Positions 10,690 through 21,687 are shown, numbered from the stretch's first letter. The stretch is 64,000 nt of DNA from Borreliella yangtzensis (GCF_014201775.1 NZ_JACHFG010000002.1:157357-221356); one strand, 5' to 3'. Notes: generated from the sequence alone by a model not told the origin. Numbers and translations: made by a program.

Positions 10690-10899
10690 CTACCTATTAG
10701 TTTTTTGTTTTAATTTTCTAACTTTTTTTGCTTGTTTTCTTTTAAAAGCTTTTTCCTTTTTAACACGGATTGTGGATGGTTTTTCATAGTATTCTCTTCT
10801 TTTCCATTCGCGAATAATTGCTTCTTTCTCAATCATTCTTTTAAAACGTTTCAATGCTTTTTCAAGATTTTCATTTTTGTCCACAGTGACTGTTACCAA
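10690..10899 (-). CDS. rpsU: Ribosomal protein bS21
   Basis: 69 residues, very basic, with the bS21 signature ([20 protein letters not shown]). The start is TTG at 10899, giving [16 protein letters not shown]. It is preceded at close spacing by AAGGAGGTGA, an exceptionally long match to the anti-Shine-Dalgarno sequence (10904-10915), which fixes the start. The protein binds the small-subunit platform near the 3' end of 16S rRNA. It is the last gene of a recJ-M23-rpsU cluster, and its Shine-Dalgarno overlaps the M23 stop codon. Confidence 0.94.
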
Positions 10900-10913
10900 A
10901 AAATCACCTCCTT

Positions 10914-11858
10914 TTACTCTATTCTTTTAATATTATTTATTATTTTATTTTTGTCAATAAGCATGCCATTTAAAAGGAAATCTGGGTTTATTGCTATACC
11001 ATTAATTCTTACTTCAAAGTGTAGATGAGGACCTGTTGAGAGGCCAGTATTTCCGGTATTTCCAATGTATTCGCCAGCGCTAACTATTTTATTTTCACTT
11101 ATTTCTAATTTTGAGAGGTGAAGGTAAATTGTAAATACACCCGGCAAATGTTGTATTATAAGGGTATTGCCTGTTAATTCTCTATTTCGTGCAAATACAA
11201 TTTTTCCTTTGCCAGCAGCAAAAATTGGAGTATTTTCTCTTTTAAATGGGGCATAATCAATCCCGTTGTGCATTGTATAATTTGAAATTTTTTTGCTACC
11301 ATGCATGTAAAGCCTTAAATCTCCGTAGTTGCTTGTTATAACATATTGATCTTTTATTGGTTTTACTAAAGCATCATAGTGGTATATTGTTGTATCCCCA
11401 ATATTACCAATAATATTCCATAAGGTCAAAGCCTGTTCTTTTTGTTTTGTTGATTTTTTTTGGGTAATAAGCTTGGCTTTTTCTTTATTAAAACTAATTT
11501 TTGTTCTTTTGAAATTAAATTTTTTTATTTCTATTTCTTTGATATAGCTTTTATTCTTGAATTCTATTTGAATTTTCCTTTTGCCTTCTTTTATCATTGG
11601 TGTAATTCCCATAAATGCTATGTAGTAAATTTTATTTCCTACTGTAAATTTAAATGGGGAAGAGCTTATGATTGGATTTTTATTTGTGCTTAAAAGTGAT
11701 AACTTTTTAAAGTTTTCATTGCTTGCAAAGTATATGTAATCTCCTTGAAATGCCTCTTTTTTATATTGGACTTTAGGAATAGTGTTTGTTATTTCTGGAT
11801 TTATATTTTCTATTGCTAAGATATAAAATATAAGTAAAGTTTTTTGTATTTTATACAT
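10914..11858 (-). CDS. M23 (LytM-type) peptidase-domain protein, exported
   Basis: 314 residues with a short hydrophobic N-terminus ([16 protein letters not shown]) that looks like a signal peptide or anchor. An N-terminal beta-rich region is followed by a C-terminal M23 domain (about 180-310) with HNGIDYA, the central LHLS and HLHFEVR zinc-site motifs intact. It is probably a periplasmic peptidoglycan endopeptidase. It starts inside the 3' end of recJ (8-base overlap) and is followed 14 bases later by rpsU, an unexpected operon combination. It corresponds to BB0255. Confidence 0.88.
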   Translation of the reverse strand: MYKIQKTLLIFYILAIENINPEITNTIPKVQYKKEAFQGDYIYFASNENFKKLSLLSTNKNPIISSSPFKFTVGNKIYYIAFMGITPMIKEGKRKIQIEFKNKSYIKEIEIKKFNFKRTKISFNKEKAKLITQKKSTKQKEQALTLWNIIGNIGDTTIYHYDALVKPIKDQYVITSNYGDLRLYMHGSKKISNYTMHNGIDYAPFKRENTPIFAAGKGKIVFARNRELTGNTLIIQHLPGVFTIYLHLSKLEISENKIVSAGEYIGNTGNTGLSTGPHLHFEVRINGIAINPDFLLNGMLIDKNKIINNIKRIE

Positions 11859-13977
11859 TAGTTTGAGTACCCTTTCTTATGTCTATAATTTTCAAAATTT
11901 TTTCTCTTGGGTAGTAAAAATCTTCGTTAACTGTAAAAATGATGTCTAAATATTGATCTTCTTTTATGTTTAATTCTTCTATTTTTTTTGTTCCGTTAAA
12001 AAAAATAGCTTTATAGTAATCGTTTTGTGATTTAATGAGCATATTTATATGTTTTGAGCTATGGTTTTTGTCAATTATTTTGAGTTCTTGAAGGTAAACA
12101 TTTTCCATCATTAATATTGGCTCTCTAAATTCATATCCATAAGGTTCAAATATTTCTATTGTTTTAAAAAGAGAATCTTTTGCTAAATCTTTTGGAAGAA
12201 TAGCATCTATTGATATCGGTTCGTTTTCAGTGGTAGTTTCATATTCAACTTTTGTAGTTGCATATTCTAATTCTTTAATAAACTCTTCGAGTAAATTTTC
12301 ATGCAATGTAAATCCAGCTGCAGCTTTATGCCCCCCCGAATTTATTATTAAATGAGAAGGCACTATTGATATCAGTGCTTTTGAATTAATTTTATTGTTT
12401 GATCTAATTGATCCTTTAATAATATTATCTTGCTTTGTTAGAAAAATAGCAACTTTTTGGTAGTAGGCAGAAAGTCTAGTTGCAAGCCTAGAACTTATTC
12501 CTTTTGGGGTATTTTTATCATAGCAGACTATAAATTTATCGTTTTTTAAAATAGTATTTTTATTATGAGAATTCCAGGCTTTTTCTTCTTTATATTTTCT
12601 CAGTTCGTTGATCTTTTTTATTTCTTTAAATTTATTTTCTATTTGATTAATGTCGCTAGTTAGTAAAAAATTTATTGCACTGTCTGCTTTTTCAAGCCTT
12701 CCTGTTGAGTTTAGTATTGGTGCAATTTTATATGCAATGTCTGTTGCGGTTATATTGGGTTTTGTTAATATGTTTGCATCTTTTAATAGATAATTAATAG
12801 GCATTCTTTCTCTTAGTGCAATTTCTTTAAGTCCTGCCTTTAGGATTATTCTGTTTTCATTAATAATAGGCATATTGTCTGCTATTGTTCCTATTGCAAC
12901 AAAGCTAATCCTTTTTAAACATTTTTGGAGAAAATTTTTATTAGTTTCAAAAATTAAATTGTAAAATATGTAGTAAAGCTTGTCTTTGATCTCAACTTTT
13001 TTATATTTAAAATACTTAGTTGCTTGAATTAAGTCTTTTAATGTTTTTTTTCTAAAATTTGGGTAATTTTTTATGAAATTTTCACTAATATCAATTGTGC
13101 TCATATTTATGCTTCTTTTGAAGTGTTTATTTAATAATTGACATTGATCTTCTTTGTTGAAGATTACTATATATTTGTCTTGTACAAATTTTTCCAGTTT
13201 GTTTAAGTTGATTAAAGGGTCATTCTTATCATCTAATCTTAGATATTGCTTTAAGGTATAGTTGTTTATCTCTATTGCATGAAGAATAATTTCACTGTTT
13301 ATTTTTTCTAAAAATAAAAATACAATGTTTTTAGAATAAAGATCTGTAAAGGACATGCTAAGAGCAAGGCAAGCTTTAAAACTTACGCAACATCCCGCTA
13401 TTTCTTTGAATGGATATTTATCATCTTTTAGATGAGGGTTTATAACTATGTTTTTAGTTTTAAAATCTTCGCTTGGGAGATGGTGGTCTGTGATTATTAT
13501 TTCTATTCCTTTTGAATTGGCATAGTTTATTTCTTCAATACTAGAGATACCATTATCAACAGTTATTATTAAAGAGATTTTTTTTTCTAAAGCTATGTTA
13601 ATTAATTCGTTTGAAAGTCCATAAAATTCCCCATTTGAAGGTATTTTATAGCTAACATTAAGTCCAAAATCTTTAAGGGTTTCATACATTATTATTGTTG
13701 CTGTAATTCCATCGGCATCTTTATCTCCAAATATTAATATGTTTTCATTCTCTTTAATTGCTTTATTAATTCTGTTTATAAATTTATCTATATTTGTTAA
13801 TAAGAATGGGTTATGTAGTAAATTTATGCTGTCTTCAAAGAAAAACATGAAATCTTCTTCTTTGATTCCTCTATTTATAAGTAAAGTTGCTTCAAAACAA
13901 TTGATATTATATTGTTTAGCAATGCGAGATAATTCTTCAGGTTGTATATTGATTACTTTTTGTTTCCAAATTTTCAT
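11851..13977 (-). CDS. recJ: Single-stranded-DNA-specific exonuclease RecJ
   Basis: 708 residues, longer than the roughly 580 of the E. coli enzyme. DHH phosphoesterase motifs are present: FGDKDADG (Asp85, Asp87, Asp89), DNGIS (from Asp141), ITDHHLP (Asp164-His166), GTIADNMP and the C-terminal DHHA1 motif SGGHKAAAGF. It degrades single-stranded DNA 5' to 3' in recombination and mismatch repair. The extra length comes mainly from about 150 residues between the AGCCVSFK and FVAIGTIAD motifs, rich in Lys/Asn/Ile, apparently a lineage-specific insertion. AGAGAAG stands before the ATG. The first gene of recJ-M23-rpsU. Confidence 0.93.
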   Translation of the reverse strand: MKIWKQKVINIQPEELSRIAKQYNINCFEATLLINRGIKEEDFMFFFEDSINLLHNPFLLTNIDKFINRINKAIKENENILIFGDKDADGITATIIMYETLKDFGLNVSYKIPSNGEFYGLSNELINIALEKKISLIITVDNGISSIEEINYANSKGIEIIITDHHLPSEDFKTKNIVINPHLKDDKYPFKEIAGCCVSFKACLALSMSFTDLYSKNIVFLFLEKINSEIILHAIEINNYTLKQYLRLDDKNDPLINLNKLEKFVQDKYIVIFNKEDQCQLLNKHFKRSINMSTIDISENFIKNYPNFRKKTLKDLIQATKYFKYKKVEIKDKLYYIFYNLIFETNKNFLQKCLKRISFVAIGTIADNMPIINENRIILKAGLKEIALRERMPINYLLKDANILTKPNITATDIAYKIAPILNSTGRLEKADSAINFLLTSDINQIENKFKEIKKINELRKYKEEKAWNSHNKNTILKNDKFIVCYDKNTPKGISSRLATRLSAYYQKVAIFLTKQDNIIKGSIRSNNKINSKALISIVPSHLIINSGGHKAAAGFTLHENLLEEFIKELEYATTKVEYETTTENEPISIDAILPKDLAKDSLFKTIEIFEPYGYEFREPILMMENVYLQELKIIDKNHSSKHINMLIKSQNDYYKAIFFNGTKKIEELNIKEDQYLDIIFTVNEDFYYPREKILKIIDIRKGTQTNV

Positions 13978-14259
13978 TTACTTCTCTAGAATTTAAATTT
14001 TTAATCGATTTTTTAAGGAGTCTTATTTACTAATTCCACCATAGATTGATTATTAATTTTAGTTAGTAGTCATTGTGTTTTTATTACTGAATGGTAAAGC
14101 TTTAGTTGATTATAATTTTTACCATAATGCAAATTTAGAGTTATAATTTTAACTAGATAAATTCTCATTTTATTATTCTATAATAAAAAAAAATATTATT
14201 AAATGAATTTCTATAAAATATTTGTTTTGTTATAATTAGCTTAGGAGATTTCAAGTTTT
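13978..14259. promoter_or_regulatory. recJ/lon divergent intergenic region
   Basis: This 282-base gap separates divergent recJ and lon. It contains TATAAT at 14231-14236, a good -10 for lon, but the matching -35 position (about 14208-14213, TTTCTA) is poor. AGGAG follows at 14243-14247. An inverted repeat, ATGGTAAA (14091-14098) and TTTACCAT (14118-14125), could be an operator. AAGGAG at 14015-14020 has no open frame behind it. I see no CIRCE-type heat-shock element and no gene. Confidence 0.4.
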
Positions 14260-16680
14260 ATGGATGAAATTAAAAAAGTTAGGGTAGGAGATAAAAAGAA
14301 AGAAAAGACTATAGCTGGGATTTTGCCTCATTCTAATAAACCCGCAAGAGTGCCTTTAATAGCGGTTCCTTCTCATCCAGTTTTCCCCGGGATGTTTATT
14401 CCAATTGTTATAATCTCTGATGCTGACATGAAAGCAATCGATTACGCTATGAAAGGAAATGGAATCATTGCTTTGTTCGTTTTAAATGATAAATTTTTAG
14501 GGAAAAGCAATAATAATTCTCAACAGAAATTAATTATTGATTATAGTAAAGATATTTATTCTGTTGGAGTTACTGGAAAGATAATAAAGAAAATTAATCT
14601 TCCAGATGGTGGTTACAATATATTCGTTTCAACTTTTGATAGGATTAAATTCATTAAACTTGTTCTTAATGATAAGTTTCCTATAATTGAAATTGATTAT
14701 TTAAAGCAAATTCCAGTTAGAAAAGACGATATTCAATCAAAAGCAGTTTACAGTAGTATTTTGCTTAGAACCAAAGAGATATTTTCACATAGAAAAATGC
14801 CAGAAGTTCAATTAAATATGGTTAATATTGAGGATAAGGGTAAATTGTGTGATATTGTGGCCAGTACTATTTCATCTTCAAAAAATGATCATCAAATAGT
14901 TCTTGAAACTTTAAATGTAAAAGATAGGCTTAAAAAAGTTTTAGAGCTAATTTATGAAGAGCTTAATTTAATTGAAATTCAAAACAAAATTACTAAGGGT
15001 ATTCAAGAGAGATTAGAGAAACAACAAAAAGAGTTTTTTTTAAAAGAACAGCTTAAAGCTATTAAAGCTGAACTTGGAATAGGTGATAAAAAAAGCAGCG
15101 ATTTAGAAAAGCTTAGAACTAAACTAAGAGCTTTAGATTTGAAAGGAGAATCTTTAGAGGTCGTTGAAAAAGAGTTGGAAAAATTTTCACTTCTTGAGAC
15201 AAGCTCGGCTGAGTATATTGTTATTAGAAATTATCTTGAACTTATTACTGAGCTTCCTTGGAGAGATTTGAAAATTAATTTTGATAAATTAGATTTGCAA
15301 AAATCTAAAAAAATTTTAGATAAAACTCATTATGGGATGACGGAAGTTAAGGATAGAATTATTGAGTATATTTCTGTTCTTAAGTTAAGAAAGACCCAAA
15401 AGGGAGCTATTGTTCTTTTGGTTGGACCTCCTGGTGTGGGGAAAACTTCTATTGGGGCAGCTATTGCAAAAGTTTTACGCACCAAGCTTTTTAGATTTTC
15501 TGTTGGTGGAATGCGTGATGAATCGGAGATTAAGGGGCACAGAAGAACTTATGTTGGCGCTTTGCCCGGTAAAATTATTCAAGGCTTAAGAATTACTAAG
15601 ACAAATTCTCCTGTTTTTTTAATTGATGAGGTGGATAAAATTTCTGCTTCAAATTATGGAGATCCTTTTTCAGTTCTTCTTGAGGTTTTAGATCCTGAAC
15701 AGAATGTTAAATTTAGAGATCATTATCTTGACCTTCCTTTTGATATTTCAAATGTATTTTTTATTTTAACTGCTAATTCTGTTGAAACAATCCCAAGACC
15801 TTTGTTAAATAGAATGGAAATTATTGAAATTTCTGGATATGTTGATAACGAAAAAATAGAGATTGCAAGAAAGTATTTAATTCCTAAGGTTTTAAGTGAA
15901 AATGGAGTTGATAAAGATTCTTTAAAATTTCAAAGTTCAGCTCTTGTTCAAATTGCGCAAGAGTATGCGAGAGATAATGGAGTAAGAAATTTTGAAAAAT
16001 ATTTAAACAAAATTGTAAGAAAAGTTGCAAGAAAGCTTATTGAGAATACTGAGATTAAATCCTATCAAATTTCTAATGACAATTTAGAAGAATATGTCGG
16101 TGTGCCTGTTTTTAGAAAAGAGAGCATGTCTAATGCTATGTATTCGGGAATGGTAATGGGTCTTGCTTGGACGAATTATGGGGGTTCAACCTTAATGATT
16201 GAGACTGTAAAGACGGAGTCTAAGGTAGGTGGAATTAAATTGACTGGTAGCCTTGGAGATGTTATGAAGGAATCTGCTAATATTGCCTATACTTATGTTA
16301 ATAGTATTAAGGAAGATCTAAGCATTAGTAAATCTTTTTTTGAAAAAAATATTATTCATTTGCACATTCCAGAAGGAGCTACTCCAAAAGATGGGCCTTC
16401 TGCAGGAATTACAATAGCTAGTGCTTTTATTTCTCTTGCTCTTAATAAGGTTGTTAGGCCCCATTTAGCTATGACGGGAGAATTGTCTCTTACTGGGAAT
16501 GTAATGATGATAGGGGGGCTTAGAGAAAAAATAATTGCAGCAAAGCGTAGTGGTGTGGAACACATTATTGTTCCCCAGGCAAATAGAGTAGACTTAGAAG
16601 AGATTCCTATTAACATTAAGAATGGCATTAATTTTTATCTTGTGGATAATATGCGTGAGGTCATTAAATTATTGTTTTAA
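14260..16680 (+). CDS. lon: ATP-dependent protease Lon
   Basis: 806 residues, the usual size for bacterial LonA. An N-terminal substrate-recognition domain (about 30-230) and coiled-coil are followed by an AAA+ module (Walker A GPPGVGKTS at about 389-397, Walker B FLIDEVDKI) and a serine protease domain with the Ser-Lys dyad: Ser714 in DGPSAG and Lys757 in LREKIIAA, 43 residues apart as in E. coli Lon. It degrades misfolded and regulatory proteins in the cytoplasm. Lyme borreliae carry two lon genes; this corresponds to lon-1 (BB0253). Its 3' end overlaps the RND gene on the other strand by 12 bases. Confidence 0.96.
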   Translation: MDEIKKVRVGDKKKEKTIAGILPHSNKPARVPLIAVPSHPVFPGMFIPIVIISDADMKAIDYAMKGNGIIALFVLNDKFLGKSNNNSQQKLIIDYSKDIYSVGVTGKIIKKINLPDGGYNIFVSTFDRIKFIKLVLNDKFPIIEIDYLKQIPVRKDDIQSKAVYSSILLRTKEIFSHRKMPEVQLNMVNIEDKGKLCDIVASTISSSKNDHQIVLETLNVKDRLKKVLELIYEELNLIEIQNKITKGIQERLEKQQKEFFLKEQLKAIKAELGIGDKKSSDLEKLRTKLRALDLKGESLEVVEKELEKFSLLETSSAEYIVIRNYLELITELPWRDLKINFDKLDLQKSKKILDKTHYGMTEVKDRIIEYISVLKLRKTQKGAIVLLVGPPGVGKTSIGAAIAKVLRTKLFRFSVGGMRDESEIKGHRRTYVGALPGKIIQGLRITKTNSPVFLIDEVDKISASNYGDPFSVLLEVLDPEQNVKFRDHYLDLPFDISNVFFILTANSVETIPRPLLNRMEIIEISGYVDNEKIEIARKYLIPKVLSENGVDKDSLKFQSSALVQIAQEYARDNGVRNFEKYLNKIVRKVARKLIENTEIKSYQISNDNLEEYVGVPVFRKESMSNAMYSGMVMGLAWTNYGGSTLMIETVKTESKVGGIKLTGSLGDVMKESANIAYTYVNSIKEDLSISKSFFEKNIIHLHIPEGATPKDGPSAGITIASAFISLALNKVVRPHLAMTGELSLTGNVMMIGGLREKIIAAKRSGVEHIIVPQANRVDLEEIPINIKNGINFYLVDNMREVIKLLF

Positions 16681-18972
16681 TTTTTTAAAATTGTTGTTTG
16701 AAATTAGCCTAACTCTAGGCTTGAATAAATGAATTAATAATGGAAGAAGAGTTAGTGATGCAAGAGATGTTGTTAGCATTGTAAAAGCAATTATTGCGCC
16801 CAGGGTTGATATTATTTTATAGGCCGAAAATGTTAGTGTTAAAAATCCTATTCCAACAGAAATGGAATTTGCAAATATTCCATTAAATACACTTGGTATT
16901 GATTCAAGAAGTGCAGTTTTATAGATTTGATTTTTTTGGTATTTTAAAATAAATGTGTTGAAAAAATGGATTGAATAATCTACTCCTACTCCCATACTTA
17001 CAGATGCAATTGTTGCTGTTGCGGGGTTTAAGGTTATCCCAAATAATCTCATTACAGCAAAATTTAAAAACACTGACCAAGCCACTGGGATTGCAATAAT
17101 TATTCCGGTTCATATAGATTTAAAGAAAAACATAAGTAATAGTGTTATTGATCCAAGAGTTGTTATAATGTTTACAATTTGCTCTCTTACCATTGTTTTA
17201 GCTATTAATACTTTATCATATACTCCTGAGAAATGATATTTATTATTTCCCATATGTTCATTAATTGTTTTAATAGCATATTTTTCAAATTTTTTTATTC
17301 CTTCGGTTGAATTGTCTTCAATTCTTACTATAATAGATATTAATGACCAATCATCATTAATATACATTTTTTTATTGTCTTTAGTCCAATCGCTTCTATC
17401 TATTAAATTTATTAGCTTGTTTAGTATAATTTCGTTTTCAGGTAATTTGTATTCTAGTGGGGATTCTTTTTTAATTTTAAAATTTGTAAATTTTAAAATT
17501 CCGTTAATAGAGCTGGATTGAGTTTTTGCAGAAAAAGCGTCAAGCTTATCTGTAATTAAATCTAAGGTTTGCATTGCTTTAGCATTTTTAAATTCACCAG
17601 GTTTGCCTTCAAGTTCTATTTTGAAAATCGATATTCCTCCCATTTCTTTTTGCATTAGATTTAATGTTTTTTTTACATTTGTAGTTTCTTTAAAGTAATC
17701 TTTTTCATCAAAATTGATTTCGATCTTTAAAAGACCCGCAATAGAAATTCCTAGTATGATGAGGACTATTATGGAGGATGTATATTTTCTTTTTAATATA
17801 GACTTTGTTATTCGTGTATTTAGTTTGGCAAGTTTTTCAAGGAAAAATATTTTATGTAGGTTATTTTCTCTTTTTTTTTCAAGAGACTTTTTTTTTGTAA
17901 ATGGGATTAATGTTATTATTCCGGGTAAAACGGTTAATGAGATTGTCATTGATATAATTACTCCAATTGACATGAAAATACCCATTGTTTTGTAGGCATT
18001 AATTGAAGAGGTTGTAAGAGATAAAAATCCAAATGCAGTTGTAAGAGATGTTAGCAGAATAGGCGTTTTAAGTTTTTTAATTGTTTTTTTTATTGATTCT
18101 GTTGAGAGTTGTTCTTTTTTTATTAATTTAAATATTCCATTTATTATGTGTACAGCATTAGCGCATCCGATTGAAATAAGTAGAACAATCATTGAAGTTT
18201 CGGGCACTGTAATGGGGGATTGTACAAGCCCTTTAATTCCAAAAGTCCAAATTAATGATAATAATGCGATAAAAATGGGAATTAATGCACCAATTAGATT
18301 TTTTATAATAAGATAAAGTGAAATTATTACTACAAAAGTAGCAAGTGGGCCTAAGATCTTGAAGTCTTCAACCATATAGTTTAATATTTTTTCTCTTACT
18401 ATTAAATCTCCTGTAAGATACAACTTTAGATCGTTTGTTTCATATTTTTTAATTGTTTTTTCCATTTCATCCAATTCGGCTTTTAAATTTCTACTGAAAT
18501 TGATTTTATCACTTTCTGATGGAATTATTATGAAGTATATTAAATTTTCCGAGTTACCCAGGAATGTGTTTTTTACAAATGGAGTTGATTTTATTTTATT
18601 TTTTATTTCTTCTATGTCTTTATCTGTATAGGTTTCTTTTTTAAATTGCGGAAAATAAGAAAATATGCTTGTAACGGCATTTGGAGATACTTTCAAAATT
18701 TTGGTTATTTCATTGATTACACTGTTTATTATTTCAAAATTTTTTTTATTGAAAATATTTTTTTTATCTTGAAATATTACTATTGTAGATAAAAGTGAAT
18801 TACTTTTGTCAATGTCTATTAGGCTTTCGGTTTCTTTAGTCTTGGGAATAAGTTTTAAGATGTTTGCATCGAATTTAAGATTTTTTAAAAAAAATCCTAA
18901 AAAAATAGTAATTAATATAAATATTGTAAATATAATTTCTTTATATTTAATGCTTAGACTTTCAAAGTCCAT
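16669..18972 (-). pseudogene. RND/MMPL-family exporter gene split by one in-frame TGA
   Basis: Two stretches in the same frame, 18972-17110 (620 residues) and 17109-16669 (about 146), are separated only by a TGA at 17112-17110; there is no frameshift. Together they encode one RND-superfamily protein of about 767 residues with two repeats of one membrane segment, a large periplasmic loop and five further segments. The family motif GVGVDYSIHFF lies after the stop and its partner ISIGCANAVHII before it. The relatives are MMPL/Patched-like exporters of hydrophobic molecules. Without readthrough the product loses the last four or so membrane segments and should be inactive. The stop falls in the first membrane helix after the second loop (FKSI-stop-TGIIIAIP). 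It follows leuS by 13 bases. It corresponds to BB0252. Alternatives are a sequencing error or strain-specific decay. Confidence 0.8.
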
Positions 18973-18985
18973 ATTATGCCTCTTT

Positions 18986-21508
18986 CTACTTTATCACTAT
19001 GTTGACAAGCTTGTTTTTAACCACAATTATTTTTACTATTTTTTTATTTAATAAGTTTGATTTTATTTTGCTATTTTCCAGTGCTATTTTTTTTAGTTCT
19101 TCTTCATCTATCTCTTTGTTTAGTAAAATTTTGTCTTTTATTTTTCCATTTATTTGCAAGACAATTTCTTTTGTTTCTGTAATAATAAGGGTTTCATCAA
19201 ATTTTGGCCATTTTGAATTTTTGAATAAACTAGGAGGTTCTCCAATGTATTCCCATAATTCTTCTGCTAAATGGGGCGCATATGGGGATAAAATAATGAT
19301 AAATGGCTTGAATATATTTAAATAATTTTTTTTATACTTTAGAATCTCATTTGTAAATATCATCATGGCAGAGATTGCTGTGTTAAAGTTTAGCTTTTCT
19401 GTGTCTTCTGTGACTTTTTTTATTACTTTATGTAGTTGAGATATTATTTCCTTTGGAGGATTGTCTGTTGACAGTTCTTTTTCTTTTAAGCTCCAAATTT
19501 TGTTTAAAAATCGAAAAACACCAATTATTCCTTTAGTGTTCCAAGGCTTAGAATCTGTTAGTGGTCCCATAAACATTTCATAAATCCTTATTGAGTCTGC
19601 TCCAAATTCCTTAATAATGGCATCTGGGTTTATTACGTTCTTTAAAGATTTTGACATTTTGGCAATTACTTGGATTACTTCTTTATTATCTTTTTTGTCA
19701 AAAAATTTATTGTCTTTTTCTATAACTTGGTCATTGGGTATTAAACACCCATTTTCTTTTTGATAAGAAAAAGCTGTTATTATGCCTTGATTTATTAGTT
19801 TTTTAAAAGGTTCTTTGGTATTTACATATCCCAGATCATAAAGGACCTTGTGCCAAAATCTTGAGTAAAGTAGGTGTAATACTGTGTGTTCGGCTCCACC
19901 TATGTATAGATCAACCGGCATCCAATATTCAATTTTTTTTTTACTTGCAAATTTTTTTGAGTTTTTAGGGTCGAGGTATCTTAAATAATACCAACAAGAA
20001 CCTGCCCATTGAGGCATTGTGTTTGTTTCTCTTGTAAAATCTGTATCTTTTACTTTTACCCAATCTTTAATCCTTGATAAAGGAGATTCACCTGTTACAG
20101 AAGGTTCATAGTTTGCGGTTTCTGGAAGCTTTAAGGGAAGATCATTTTCTTCTAAAGGTATTGTATTTCCAAGCTTATCAAACAAAATGGGTATAGGCTC
20201 TCCCCAATATCTTTGTCTTGAAAAAATCCAATCTCTAAGCTTATAGGTTACTTTTTCTTTTCCTTTGTTGTTTTTAGTAAGCCATTCGATTACTTTATCT
20301 TTTACTTCGGAATTTTTAAGATTATTAAATTCATTAGGAGAATTTATTGAAATCCCATCACCAATAAATGCTTTTTCTAATATTTCATTTTTCCCCAATT
20401 TTGATATTACAGGTAAAATTTTTAATTTATACTTTTTAGCAAATTGAAAGTCTCTCTCATCATGTGCCGGAACACCCATTACAGCTCCACTGCCATAAGT
20501 TCCTAGTACGTAGCTTCCAACCCAAATTGGAATTCTTTCATTTGTTATTGGATGAAATGCATAAGATCCTGTAAAAACTCCCGATTTATCTTTTTCAAGA
20601 GAAGTCCTTTTAAGATCACTTTTGAGTTCTTCGTGCTTTACATATTTTAGGACATTTTTTTTAAAGTTATTTTTTGTTATTTTTTCTATTAGTTTATTTT
20701 CTGGTGCTATTACTAGATATGTGATACCAAATATTGTGTCTGGTCTTGTTGTAAAGACTTTGATTTTTTCATTGTAACCTTCAATTTCAAAATCGATTTC
20801 AACTCCTGTTGATTTGCCAATCCAATTTCGCTGCATTTCTTTTACAGATTCAGGCCATTCTAATTCTTCAAGGTCGTTTAACAATCTTTCAGCATACTTT
20901 GTAATTTTTAAAACCCATTGTCTTAAATATTTTTTTTCTACGTTGTGAAATCCTCTCTCAGATTTTGGTCCATTTGGAGTTTGAATAATCTCTTCATTTG
21001 CCAATACTGTTCCAAGTTCAGGACAATACCATACAGGCATTTCTTTTGCATAAGCTAGATCCTTTTTATATAATTGCAAAAAAATCCACTGTGTCCATTT
21101 ATAGTAATTCTCGTCATGAGTTCTAATTTCTCGATCCCAATCATAGGCAAATCCCAAAGCTTTTATTTGTTTTTTAAATTTATTAATATTTTCTTCTGTA
21201 CTTTTTTGAGGATGAGTTCCTGTTTGTATTGCATAATTTTCAGCAGGAAGCCCAAAACTATCAAATCCTATTGGGTGAAGTACATGAAATCCATTCAAAA
21301 GCTTGTATCTTCCAAATATGTCAGTAGCTGTGTATCCTTCTGGATGGCCAACATGGAGTCCGTCAGCAGAAGGATAGGGGAACATGTCAAGTATGTATAA
21401 TCTTTTTTCTTTGGGAATGCTTGGATCTTCTTCTACTTTGTATGTTTTGTTGTTATCCCAAAATTCTTGCCATTTTTTCTCAATTTTTATGAATTCGTAT
21501 TTAGACAT
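18986..21508 (-). CDS. leuS: Leucyl-tRNA synthetase
   Basis: 840 residues, normal for a bacterial class I LeuRS. The HIGH-type motif appears as DGLHVGHPEGYTATD near residues 45-60, the CP1 editing domain has the TRPDTIFG threonine-rich motif and GSGAVMGVPAHDERD, and AKMSKSLKNV is the KMSKS loop. AAGAGGAC precedes the ATG. It attaches leucine to tRNA-Leu and edits mischarged products. It lies just downstream of a tRNA-Leu gene on the same strand and upstream of the RND exporter gene, probably within one transcript. Confidence 0.97.
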   Translation of the reverse strand: MSKYEFIKIEKKWQEFWDNNKTYKVEEDPSIPKEKRLYILDMFPYPSADGLHVGHPEGYTATDIFGRYKLLNGFHVLHPIGFDSFGLPAENYAIQTGTHPQKSTEENINKFKKQIKALGFAYDWDREIRTHDENYYKWTQWIFLQLYKKDLAYAKEMPVWYCPELGTVLANEEIIQTPNGPKSERGFHNVEKKYLRQWVLKITKYAERLLNDLEELEWPESVKEMQRNWIGKSTGVEIDFEIEGYNEKIKVFTTRPDTIFGITYLVIAPENKLIEKITKNNFKKNVLKYVKHEELKSDLKRTSLEKDKSGVFTGSYAFHPITNERIPIWVGSYVLGTYGSGAVMGVPAHDERDFQFAKKYKLKILPVISKLGKNEILEKAFIGDGISINSPNEFNNLKNSEVKDKVIEWLTKNNKGKEKVTYKLRDWIFSRQRYWGEPIPILFDKLGNTIPLEENDLPLKLPETANYEPSVTGESPLSRIKDWVKVKDTDFTRETNTMPQWAGSCWYYLRYLDPKNSKKFASKKKIEYWMPVDLYIGGAEHTVLHLLYSRFWHKVLYDLGYVNTKEPFKKLINQGIITAFSYQKENGCLIPNDQVIEKDNKFFDKKDNKEVIQVIAKMSKSLKNVINPDAIIKEFGADSIRIYEMFMGPLTDSKPWNTKGIIGVFRFLNKIWSLKEKELSTDNPPKEIISQLHKVIKKVTEDTEKLNFNTAISAMMIFTNEILKYKKNYLNIFKPFIIILSPYAPHLAEELWEYIGEPPSLFKNSKWPKFDETLIITETKEIVLQINGKIKDKILLNKEIDEEELKKIALENSKIKSNLLNKKIVKIIVVKNKLVNIVIK

Positions 21509-21603
21509 TTGTCCTCTTGAAAATTAATCTACAATTTATTTTTTAGTACACTTTTAGATCACATTGTTGTTAATTTTATTTAATAAGCTACTAACAATTT
21601 TTA

Positions 21604-21687
21604 TGCTGTGAACTGGACTTGAACCAGCATGGGCTTATGCCCACTAGCCCCTCAAGCTAGCGTGTCTACCACTTCCACCACCACAGC
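21604..21687 (-). tRNA. tRNA-Leu (anticodon GAG)
   Basis: On the minus strand the gene begins GCTGTGG, pairs with the 3' strand TCACAGC (one G-U pair) and ends in discriminator A; CCA is not encoded. The D-arm sequence GTGGAAGTGGTAGACACG is typical of tRNA-Leu. The anticodon stem is CTAGC/GCTAG with loop TTGAGGG, giving GAG (reads CUC/CUU). A long variable arm (GTGGGCATAAGCCCAT) is present as expected for a class II tRNA, and the T-loop is TTCAAGT. It lies 20 bases after dedA and 95 before leuS on the same strand, so it is probably processed from a longer transcript. Confidence 0.96.

Noticed and set aside
16919..17113. 64-codon ORF starting at the TGA of the RND gene
   Set aside because: It is in another frame; the true continuation is in the original frame after the TGA.
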